A stretch of DNA of 64,000 nt from Nocardia donostiensis (GTDB taxonomy: Bacteria > Actinomycetota > Actinomycetes > Mycobacteriales > Mycobacteriaceae). The DNA lies in NCBI RefSeq assembly GCF_002081715.1, contig NZ_MUKP01000018.1, forward strand, positions 1-64,000, read 5' to 3'. The notes under the pieces were generated by a model. That model was not told where the DNA came from. It did not search any database and saw only the letters and a list, made by a program, of their open reading frames with translations. The translations under genes were made by a program, and so were the position numbers. This document shows positions 28,314 to 35,829 of the stretch, piece after piece; positions within the stretch are counted from its first letter, which is position 1; each line of letters opens with the position of its first letter.

Positions 28314-29441
28314 ATGCGTACCGATATCTGCGACCGGCTCGGGATCGAGTTCCCCATCTTCGCCTTCACCCACTGCCGTGATGTCGCGGCCGCGGTCAGC
28401 AACGCCGGCGGTCTCGGCGTGCTCGGCGCGGTCGGGTTCACCGCCGAACAGCTCGAGGTCGAGCTCGCCTGGCTCGACGAGCATGTGGGCGATCGCCCCT
28501 ATGGCGTGGATCTGGTGATCCCGTCGAAGTACGAGGGCAAGGGCATCGACGGCCTGTCGCCCGAGCAGCTCGAAGCCGAGCTGGCCAAACATGTTCCGGA
28601 CGGCCACCGCGAGTTCGCGGCGAAACTGCTCGCCGATCACGGCGTGCCCGAACTGCCCGCCGATGAAGTGCATCCGCAGCTGCTCGGCTGGACGGCCACC
28701 ACCGCTGGGCCCCAGGTCGAGGTGATCCTGAAGCACCCGAAGGCGAAGCTGGTCGCCAACGCGCTGGGCACCCCGCCTGAGGATGTGGTGCAGCAGGTGC
28801 AGGACTCCGGCCGGTTGATCGGCGCGCTGTGCGGTTCGGTCAAGCATGCGCTCAACCACAAGAACGCAGGCCTGGACTTCGTGGTCTGCCAGGGCACCGA
28901 AGGCGGTGGCCACTGCGGCGAGGTGTCCTCGCTGGTGCTGTGGCCACAGGTGATCGACGCGGTCGGTGACCTGCCGGTACTCGCCGCCGGTGGTATCGGC
29001 GACGGCCGTCAGGTCGCTGCAGCGATGGCGATGGGCGCGGCCGGTGCGTGGACCGGTTCGATTTGGCTGACCGTCGAAGAGGCGAACGTGCCGCCCGCCC
29101 AGATGCAGACCTACCTGGAGGCCACCAGCCACGACACCGTGCGCTCGCGGGCGTGGACCGGTAAACCTGCCCGGATGCTGCGCAACGACTGGACCGATGC
29201 CTGGGAGCAGGCCGACACCCCGGATCCGCTGCCGATGCCGCTGCAGATGATGGTGGCACTCGATGGCGTCAAGCGCGGTCACCGCTACCCGGAGGCGGCC
29301 AAGGACGTCAACTTCAACCCGGTCGGTCAGGTGGTCGGCCAGATGAACAAGGTGGAGCGTTCCGCCGACGTTATCAACCGGCTGATCGAAGAGTACGTCG
29401 AGGCCTGCGAGCGGCTGAACAAGCTCAACGGAGCGCTGTAG
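28314..29441 (+). CDS. Nitronate monooxygenase-like FMN protein (NPD family)
   Basis: 375-residue FMN TIM-barrel protein of the 2-nitropropane-dioxygenase family. Visible parts are RLGIEFPIFAFTHCRDVAAA at the N-terminus, VSNAGGLGVLGA near 25, VVCQGTEGGGHCGEVSS near 193 and VLAAGGIGDGRQVAAAMAMG near 222 (phosphate-binding strands). A KstR-like operator upstream suggests a place in steroid or CoA-ester metabolism, where NPD-type reductases occur. True nitronate oxidation is only one possibility. A strong terminator follows. Confidence 0.87.
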   Translation: MRTDICDRLGIEFPIFAFTHCRDVAAAVSNAGGLGVLGAVGFTAEQLEVELAWLDEHVGDRPYGVDLVIPSKYEGKGIDGLSPEQLEAELAKHVPDGHREFAAKLLADHGVPELPADEVHPQLLGWTATTAGPQVEVILKHPKAKLVANALGTPPEDVVQQVQDSGRLIGALCGSVKHALNHKNAGLDFVVCQGTEGGGHCGEVSSLVLWPQVIDAVGDLPVLAAGGIGDGRQVAAAMAMGAAGAWTGSIWLTVEEANVPPAQMQTYLEATSHDTVRSRAWTGKPARMLRNDWTDAWEQADTPDPLPMPLQMMVALDGVKRGHRYPEAAKDVNFNPVGQVVGQMNKVERSADVINRLIEEYVEACERLNKLNGAL

Positions 29442-29455
29442 CGCGATTCCCGCCG

Positions 29456-29488
29456 CCCGTGCGCAGGTGATACGTCACCGCGCACGGG
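29456..29488. terminator. Bidirectional terminator between NPD gene and gntR
   Basis: Arms CCCGTGCGC-a-GGTGA and TCACC-GCGCACGGG pair across a TACG loop: 14 base pairs with one bulge. It is placed between two convergent genes. Confidence 0.8.
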
Positions 29489-29522
29489 TTCGGCGCCGAC
29501 CACACTGCACTGCCTAACGGGC

Positions 29523-30326
29523 TCAGGCGGTAGCTGCGTGCTCGGTTTCTGACTGCTCGGTGACACCTAATAGATCCGCGAACCGGGCGATCACCTTCTG
29601 GTGGTACATCCCCAGCAGGTCTTCGAACAGCGCCAATTGAGCCTGCGACGGACCGGAATCGGATTCCCATACCGCCATCAGCGCACGCCAGATCAGTACA
29701 TGCAGGTCGGCGGCGCCTGCGAAAAACGCTTCGACCGCTTCGGGCACCTCGAGCACCATTTCCCCGATGGAGTTCAGGACCGCGCGCTGCATACTCGAGT
29801 CGAGGGCGGTGAGCAGTTTCCTGACCAGGCCGATCTCGATGGCGAGCAGCTGATGATGGTCCGGGACGTCCAGGCGGGCAAGGGTTTCCAGCCGGTCGAT
29901 ATCGGCTTTGAGCGCGGCCGGATCGACTTTCGGTGCGGCTGAGGCGGTAGGGGAGGCGGCGTGTAGTACGGCGGTATATCCGAGCAGGGCCTCCAGCACG
30001 ATGCCGCGTTCCATCTCGACGATATCGCGGAACATGTCGACGGCCACGGCGGGCATCGAGGTGGAAAACCGGAACAGGTGCCGGTACACGTCGATTCCGC
30101 CTGCTTCGCGGACGTCGCGAATCGTGAACCCCTTACCGCGGCGGGCCTCGACGAAACCGTAGGATTCCAGCCTGCCCAGGGTGAGCTGGGCAGTGGCCCG
30201 GTTCATCCGGAATTCGTCGGCGACTTGGCGCACCGAGGGCATCAGCTCCCCCGGCTGGTATTCCCCGGCGGCGACCCGGCGTGCCAGCTCGTCGGCGACG
30301 TCGGCGACCACCGTGCGGGAGCCCAT
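29523..30326 (-). CDS. GntR-family regulator (FadR-like)
   Basis: 267-residue regulator. The N-terminal winged helix includes YQPGELMPSVRQVADEFRMN and the wing FVEARRGKGFTIRD; the remainder is an all-helical FCD/FadR-like ligand domain. Start ATG 30326 follows GAGAGGTAC; the 23-residue in-frame extension upstream has no ribosome site. The GCACA-N2-TGTGC dyad at 30372-30383 in its own promoter is a candidate autoregulatory operator. The neighbouring convergent NPD gene is a possible target; the ligand is unknown. Confidence 0.88.
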   Translation of the reverse strand: MGSRTVVADVADELARRVAAGEYQPGELMPSVRQVADEFRMNRATAQLTLGRLESYGFVEARRGKGFTIRDVREAGGIDVYRHLFRFSTSMPAVAVDMFRDIVEMERGIVLEALLGYTAVLHAASPTASAAPKVDPAALKADIDRLETLARLDVPDHHQLLAIEIGLVRKLLTALDSSMQRAVLNSIGEMVLEVPEAVEAFFAGAADLHVLIWRALMAVWESDSGPSQAQLALFEDLLGMYHQKVIARFADLLGVTEQSETEHAATA

Positions 30327-30371
30327 CGATGTACCTCTCGAATCGACCGATTTATGTCCCAGACAGTCTAA

Positions 30372-30383
30372 GCACAGTTGTGC
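30372..30383. promoter_or_regulatory. Dyad GCACA-N2-TGTGC upstream of gntR
   Basis: Twelve-base dyad 46 bases upstream of the gntR start, beside the end of the broken SGNH gene. It could be the GntR operator; one short dyad is weak evidence. Confidence 0.3.
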
Positions 30384-30391
30384 CGCACTGC

Positions 30392-30869
30392 TCACGAGAA
30401 TGTGCGATCAGTGCTCTGCAACCACGCGAGCCACGTCGATTGCAGAAGTTCCGCGAAGGCGGTGTAGCCCCCTACGCCTGGATGCGCACCGTCTCCGTTG
30501 CGCACCTCGCGCATCCATGTCGGATCGGCGGCGAGAGTCTGATGGGTCCGTACGTACACGGTGTCGGTCGCGGCGCAGATCGCGGCGAAGCTCTCATCCA
30601 GTTCCACCGTTCTGGCGTTGTGCGCGGGATCGGCGGTCGGCGGTGGCGCGACAACGAGAGCCGGCCAACCGAGTTCCGCTGCGGTGGCTAGCATTTCGGT
30701 GAGGTTTACCGCCGAGGTGCCCGGTTCGATACGCGGGCGCCCGTTTTCGATCGTGGTGTCGTTGACGCCGAAGGAGAACACGACCCTGGCGTCGGAGCCT
30801 TCGGGCAGCCGGATCACCCACACCTGCAACCAGCGAGTCGCCGACGAAACAAATACGCAGGTCGTTCAC
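30392..30869 (-). pseudogene. SGNH/GDSL hydrolase gene broken by an internal out-of-frame deletion
   Basis: The gene starts well: GTG 30869 behind GGAGGATCAGCAG encodes MNDLRICFVGDSLVAGVGDP, the SGNH block I with its catalytic Ser. The frame then runs into Arg-rich nonsense, while the next frame resumes at RLPEGSDARVVFSFGVNDTT (block III) and continues to DGAHPGVGGYTAF (block V, Asp-His). The residues normally between block I and RLPEG, about 40-45 of them including block II, are missing at the junction near 30812. A deletion that is also out of frame explains this. A product restarting at 30829 would lack the nucleophile. Confidence 0.8.
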
Positions 30870-31047
30870 CTGCTGATCCTCCCAGGACGAGGCGGCGGCC
30901 GCATCCGCTGTCCGAAAAGCGACCGCGATACCAGCACCGAATACCGGGTGGTCTCAGGCGGTACCCCCTGGGCTCAACCGATGCTCGGTAGGCGCGGCAC
31001 GTGCTAGGCAATAGGATCACCAGGGATCGTAGGGAGGGAGTGGTCGG

Positions 31048-31788
31048 GTGTCCGGGGAGCGTCGAACACCGGCGGCGCCGCAATGGTTCGCGGATCTGCT
31101 GGCCCATCGGTATTGGGTGCGGCGGGCATTGCCGTTTCCGCATATCTACGCCCGGGACGTGTTCACGCCCGATTTCTATCGGCGGCTGACCGGCGAAGTC
31201 GAACGGGTCCGCCGCGACAGCCCGCAGCTGTTCTCACCCCGTGACGCCGAGGAGCAGCCGGGCGCGGCTGCGGTGGGGCTGTCGCAGTTGCGCGACGGGC
31301 CGCTGGCGGTTTTCCTGTCCCGGGAATGGCGCGACATGATCGCGAACGTTGCCGGTGTCGGGGTGGCCGATGTGACGGCCGCGCTGCTGACGGACCCGCC
31401 GGGCAGCCCGGGGACGGCACCGGGCAACGGGTACGGGCCGGTGTGGTTCCCCGGCGATGAGCCGGCGCCGGATGAAATACGGATCGATGACAACCCGTTG
31501 CGGTCCGCTGCCCCCGGCGGACGCGAAGGCATGCGTGTGCTGACGGCGACCTTCTATCTGGGCGATACCGCATGGCAGCCGGGTGACGGCGGTGAAACCA
31601 TGCTGTACGAATCGGCTGACGCGGCTACCGGGCGGTCGGTCCCGCCGCTGGGCAATTCGCTGGTGCTGTTCGAATGCACGCCGCGGTCCTGGTATGCGTT
31701 CGTCGGAACCGGCGCCGCGGAATGCCACCGCGTTGAGCTGTCGCTGTACCGGCCCGCCGGAAACACGCAGGAAAGGAGCCTGCCGTGA
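31048..31788 (+). CDS. 2OG-Fe(II) oxygenase-like protein with missing iron ligands
   Basis: 246-residue protein with the layout of prolyl-hydroxylase-like double-stranded beta-helix proteins: FPHIYARDVF at the N-terminus, LTATFYLGDTAWQPGDGG for the core strands, then LGNSLVLFECTPRSWYAF and a late Arg in CHRVELSLYR. The HxD pair expected before the YLGDTAW strand is absent, and the distal His expected in SW-H is Tyr. So the iron site looks lost. GTG 31048 follows GGGAGGGAG. The stop overlaps the SDR start by GTGA, so the pair is coupled. It may be a binding protein or an altered enzyme. Confidence 0.65.
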   Translation: MSGERRTPAAPQWFADLLAHRYWVRRALPFPHIYARDVFTPDFYRRLTGEVERVRRDSPQLFSPRDAEEQPGAAAVGLSQLRDGPLAVFLSREWRDMIANVAGVGVADVTAALLTDPPGSPGTAPGNGYGPVWFPGDEPAPDEIRIDDNPLRSAAPGGREGMRVLTATFYLGDTAWQPGDGGETMLYESADAATGRSVPPLGNSLVLFECTPRSWYAFVGTGAAECHRVELSLYRPAGNTQERSLP

Positions 31789-32564
31789 CCGCCGCCGACG
31801 CACGCCGGGTATGCCTGCTCACCGGTGCGGGCGGCACCCTTGGGGATGCATTCTGCCGTGCCCTCTACACCCGTTACGACATCGTCGCCGTCTGCCGCGC
31901 TCGCGTCCCAGCGGTGCCGTCCCAGCACGAATGGTTCGTCGACCCGCTCGATCCGGCGGCACAGATACCGGAAAACGACTCCCGCGTGTTCATCGTCCAG
32001 GCCGACCTGACCGAAAACGGGGCAGCCGAGCGGGTGGTGGATATCGCGCTTGCCCGTTTCGGGCAGGTCGACCTGCTGGTCAACGCGGCCGGGCATCCGA
32101 GCGTGCAGCCGTTCGGGGTGGTGGACGGCGAGGCGGCGTTGTCGGCGTTCGAACCGAGTTTCGCGGTGCACGTCGGGGCGCCGCTGCGGCTGGCGACCCG
32201 CTTGGCGCAGCGGGGCTGGGTGCACGACGGGCCGGTGAACCGGTCCCGTAACCGCAATATCGTCAATGTCTCCAGTGCGGCCGGATCGTCGGTGCGGCCG
32301 GGTGGGGAGGCGGTGTATTCGGCGTCTAAGGCGGCGTTGAACCAGTTGACCAGGCATATGGCGGACGAGTTCACCGAGTTCGGGGTGCGTGTCAACGCCA
32401 TCGCCCCCGATGCGTTCCCGGCAGTGGTACCGACCGAGCAGGTGGTGCGCGCGATCGTCGAACTCGACGAGGGGCCGATGTCCGGCGAGATCTTCACCGT
32501 CGGTCCCCTCCGGGAAACGCCCGCCCCGGTCCGCCACGCCCGAGCGGCCGGCGCGGCAAGCTGA
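31785..32564 (+). CDS. Short-chain dehydrogenase/reductase
   Basis: 259-residue SDR. It has the nucleotide-binding TGAGGTLGDAF, NAAG near 100, and a complete catalytic set: Ser in NVSSAAGSS and YSASKAALN (Tyr-x3-Lys). FGVRVNAIAPDAFPA is the usual post-catalytic strand. A roughly 20-residue insertion between strands 2 and 3 (QHEWFVDPLDPAAQIPEN) is unusual. It is translationally coupled to the 2OG-oxygenase-like gene; the two probably act on one substrate, perhaps on a natural product or lipid. Cofactor preference is not clear. Confidence 0.87.
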   Translation: MTAADARRVCLLTGAGGTLGDAFCRALYTRYDIVAVCRARVPAVPSQHEWFVDPLDPAAQIPENDSRVFIVQADLTENGAAERVVDIALARFGQVDLLVNAAGHPSVQPFGVVDGEAALSAFEPSFAVHVGAPLRLATRLAQRGWVHDGPVNRSRNRNIVNVSSAAGSSVRPGGEAVYSASKAALNQLTRHMADEFTEFGVRVNAIAPDAFPAVVPTEQVVRAIVELDEGPMSGEIFTVGPLRETPAPVRHARAAGAAS

Positions 32565-32746
32565 CCGTTTCCTGGCAGTTTCCGGTAGACAAGGTGCTGG
32601 TGGCGTCTTCGTGCCTCGCGCCAGGTCGGGGCGAGGAGGGCGGGCGTGTTGGTGTGTATCGTCCGCCTCGGCCTCCTGCATACTCACCACCGGTGGGCGA
32701 GGGCGGTCGGCGTAGCGTCAACTCGATCCGAAAGTACCGATAAGAC

Positions 32747-35122
32747 ATGCGAGTCGATGGGCGGGAAATCCCGGTAACGGGCAGCCTGCTGCAACCGCTC
32801 ACCAAGCGGACCAGTGACATCGTGCGTGTCGTTTTCGCGGTGCTCGGCGTCGGCGTCGTGGTGGCGGGCTCGCTGATCACCCGGCCGGAATGGCTGGCGT
32901 TGGAACGTTCGGTGTCCAATATTGTCGGGTTCCTCAACCCGGACCAGTCCAACCTGGTCTATCTGCTCTACGGCATCGCGATCCTGATCCTGCCGTTCGC
33001 CATCCTGATCGAGCTGATCATCGGCAGGCAGTGGAAACTGCTCGCCGGATACGCCGCCGCCGGTCTGGTGGCCGGTCTGCTGTTGTCGATCACCCCATCT
33101 GGGCTGTCGGCGCCGCAATGGCATCTGCAGGTACCGGACAGCCTGGACAACACGTTCCTGCAGCAGTTCCTCGACGATCCCCGCTGGATCGCGATGCTGG
33201 CCGCGGTACTCACCGTGTCCAGTCCATGGCTGCCCGTGCGGCCCCGGCGCTGGCTGTGGTTCCTGCTGCTGGCGTTCGCGCCGATCCATCTGGTGGTCAG
33301 TACCGTCGTCCCGGCGCGCGCCATGTTCGGGCTCGCGGTCGGCTGGCTGGTCGGGGCGGTGATCGTGCTCGTGGTCGGAACGCCCGCGCTCGAGGTGCCG
33401 CTGGACGCCGCGGTGCGGGTGCTGGCCGAACGCGGGTATCTCGTCACCCGGTTGACTGTGAGGCGCCCGGCCGGGTCGGGGCCGCTGATGCTGTCCGCGT
33501 CGGTCGAAGGGCAGGAACGCGACCTGCTCGTGGAGCTCTACGGCAAGAACCAGCGCAGCCGCGGCGTGCTACAGCAGTTGTGGCGCTGGCTGACCTTCCG
33601 GTCCAGTGAGACAGCGCCGCTGCACGGTTCCATGCATCGCGCCGTGGAGCATCGCGCGCTGATGGCCATCGCCCTCGGTGAAATAGGGATGGCGGCGCAT
33701 CGTCCGATCGCGGTGTCGTCATTGGCGCGCGGCTGGATGCTGTACGGACATACGGCGCCACGGGGCGTGCTCATCAACAGCAGCCACCGGTATGCGCTCC
33801 CCGCGGTGTGGCAGTCGCTGCAGGCCCTGCACAGCAGGCAGATCGCGCACGGCGATCTACGTCCGTCCGAGATCCGCATCGACGACGGCACCGCGCTGTT
33901 CAGCGGTTTCAGCTACGCCGAACTCGGCGCGACGGACGCGCAGCGGCAGTCCGATATCGCCCAGCTGCTGGTGTCCACGACCGCGATCTTCGGCAGACAA
34001 GAGGCGGTATCCGCCGCCATCGACGCGCTCGGGGTGGACGCAGTGCTCACCGCTTCGCGCCGGTTGACGAAATCGGCGATGCCGTCGGGTATCCGCAAAT
34101 CGCTGCCGGACTGGAAGACCGTGGTTGCCGCGGCCCGCGAGGAGGTGCGCAAGCAGACCGGGCAGGATCGGATCGAGGCCGAACGGATCACCCGCTTCAA
34201 CCGCAACAGCATCATCCAGCTGTTCCTGCTGATCGGCCTTGTCTACGTTGCGTATCCGTTCATCAGCGCCGTTCCCACCTTCTTCAGCCAGCTGCGTACC
34301 GCCAACTGGTGGTGGGCGCTGGCCGGGCTGGCGTTGTCGACACTGACCTACACCGGAACCGCGGCGGCGCTGTGGGCCTGCGCCTCCGGGCTGGTGCGTT
34401 TCTGGCCGCTGGTGCTGATGCAGATCGCCAACACCTTCGCCGCCACCACCACGCCCGCACGGGTGGGTGGCCTGGCGTTGAGTGTGCGGTTCCTGCAGAA
34501 AGGCGGGGTCGGCACGGTGCGGGCCACCGCCGCGGTGGCTTTGCAGCAGGCGGCGCAGGTGATCACACATATCAGCCTGCTGGTGTTGTTCAGTATCGCG
34601 GCGGGCACCTCGGCGGATCTATCGCATTTCGTGCCCGATCCCACGATTCTGTACCTACTCGCCGGTGTCGGCGTCGGTATCTTCGGCGCGTTCATCTTCG
34701 TGCCCAAATTGCGCCGCTGGCTCAACCATTCGGTGCGACCTCAGGTAGCCGAGGTGCTCGGAGAGCTGGCCGGGCTCGCGCGTGACCCGAAACGGTTCTC
34801 GATCATCATCCTCGGCTGCGCCGCACTCACCCTCGGACAGGCGTTGGCGCTGTGGGCCAGTGTGGAAGCCTTCGGCGGCGGCACCACGTTCATCACCGTC
34901 ACCATCGTCACCATGATCGGTGGGACGCTGGCCTCGGCGGCGCCGACACCGGGCGGTGTGGGCGCCGTGGAGGCAGCGTTGATCGGCGGTTTGGCCGCGT
35001 TCGGGCTCCCAGCTGCTGTCGCGGTGCCGTCGGTACTGCTCTACCGGGTGCTCACCTGCTGGATCCCGGTGTTCTGCGGGTGGCAGGTGATGCGCTGGAT
35101 GACCGACAAGAACATGATTTAA
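32747..35122 (+). CDS. Flippase-like membrane protein with degenerate kinase domain
   Basis: 791-residue three-part protein. Residues 20-215 hold about five membrane segments. Residues about 225-480 are soluble and kinase-like: HGDLRPSEIRIDDGTALFSG aligns with a kinase catalytic loop and the start of the DFG region, but HRD is HGD, the following Asn is Ser or Glu, and DFG is FSG. Residues 495-785 are a lysylphosphatidylglycerol-synthase-type (UPF0104/YbhN) membrane domain, with TTTPARVGGLALSVRFLQK and SAAPTPGGVGAVEAALIGG. The predicted job is lipid translocation gated by the pseudokinase (inference). The lipid substrate is unknown and no aminoacyl-transferase domain is present. Confidence 0.78.
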   Translation: MRVDGREIPVTGSLLQPLTKRTSDIVRVVFAVLGVGVVVAGSLITRPEWLALERSVSNIVGFLNPDQSNLVYLLYGIAILILPFAILIELIIGRQWKLLAGYAAAGLVAGLLLSITPSGLSAPQWHLQVPDSLDNTFLQQFLDDPRWIAMLAAVLTVSSPWLPVRPRRWLWFLLLAFAPIHLVVSTVVPARAMFGLAVGWLVGAVIVLVVGTPALEVPLDAAVRVLAERGYLVTRLTVRRPAGSGPLMLSASVEGQERDLLVELYGKNQRSRGVLQQLWRWLTFRSSETAPLHGSMHRAVEHRALMAIALGEIGMAAHRPIAVSSLARGWMLYGHTAPRGVLINSSHRYALPAVWQSLQALHSRQIAHGDLRPSEIRIDDGTALFSGFSYAELGATDAQRQSDIAQLLVSTTAIFGRQEAVSAAIDALGVDAVLTASRRLTKSAMPSGIRKSLPDWKTVVAAAREEVRKQTGQDRIEAERITRFNRNSIIQLFLLIGLVYVAYPFISAVPTFFSQLRTANWWWALAGLALSTLTYTGTAAALWACASGLVRFWPLVLMQIANTFAATTTPARVGGLALSVRFLQKGGVGTVRATAAVALQQAAQVITHISLLVLFSIAAGTSADLSHFVPDPTILYLLAGVGVGIFGAFIFVPKLRRWLNHSVRPQVAEVLGELAGLARDPKRFSIIILGCAALTLGQALALWASVEAFGGGTTFITVTIVTMIGGTLASAAPTPGGVGAVEAALIGGLAAFGLPAAVAVPSVLLYRVLTCWIPVFCGWQVMRWMTDKNMI

Positions 35123-35135
35123 GCCCTATCTCCGT

Positions 35136-35744
35136 TTACCCGGAGCCGGTCAGTTGGCTGATCTCGAGTGCGTCGGCGGCGGTGCGAGGTCCGCTGGTCG
35201 CCAGAGTGAGGTTGGCGAGTGAAGCGGCATGCACCTCAGGGCTCGCGGCGGCTACGCAGTCGGCAACGGTGTGCACGGTGAAACCGAGGTCGGTGGCATG
35301 CCTAGCGGTCTGCTCAACAGTGAGGTTGGTGGCCACACCGGTCAGGAACAGGGTGTCGATATCGTTTTCGGCGAGCCAGCGCAGCAGTCCGCTACCCGCG
35401 AGCCCGGACAGTTTCTGATTATCGAAAACAGCGCTCGGCTGGTCTGCCATCTCCTCGATGAGCTGCGATCCGGGGGCCTCGGGACGGAACTCCTGCTGGG
35501 CGGCCGCGACCGACAGCATGAAGCCGGTATTGGTGACCAGCTTGCCCTCGTCCTCGGGGACGGTGAAGCGGGTGAAGATCACCGGCAGACCGATTGCGGC
35601 GGCGTCGGCATGGAATTGCGCGGCACGCTGCACCACCCCGGTCGCGGCCACGGGCTCGGCCAGCATGGGCCCGAAGAAACCTTCGGGCCGGATGACGTTC
35701 ACTTGCCAGTGCAGGGCGAGGACAGCGGCATGTTGGTCGGACAT
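35136..35744 (-). CDS. Isochorismatase-fold protein lacking the catalytic Cys and Asp
   Basis: 202-residue protein of the isochorismatase/cysteine-hydrolase fold. The fold motifs are clear: ALHWQVN (strand 1), IFTRFTVP, VFDNQKLSGL (the active-site Lys) and TGVATNLTVEQTARHA. The catalytic Asp of xxDxQ is His, and the nucleophilic Cys of GVATNxCVExTA is Thr (codon ACT). Only Lys of the Asp-Lys-Cys triad remains, so ordinary hydrolase activity is improbable. It sits between the flippase-like gene and fadD. A ligand-binding or regulatory role is possible. Confidence 0.8.
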   Translation of the reverse strand: MSDQHAAVLALHWQVNVIRPEGFFGPMLAEPVAATGVVQRAAQFHADAAAIGLPVIFTRFTVPEDEGKLVTNTGFMLSVAAAQQEFRPEAPGSQLIEEMADQPSAVFDNQKLSGLAGSGLLRWLAENDIDTLFLTGVATNLTVEQTARHATDLGFTVHTVADCVAAASPEVHAASLANLTLATSGPRTAADALEISQLTGSG

Positions 35745-35829
35745 GGGTTAGATCCTGAACCATTCACGCCGCCGGTGCACGCGGCGGGTGCCGAAAACCC
35801 TTGTCTGCCCGGCAATGATTCACGTGAAA

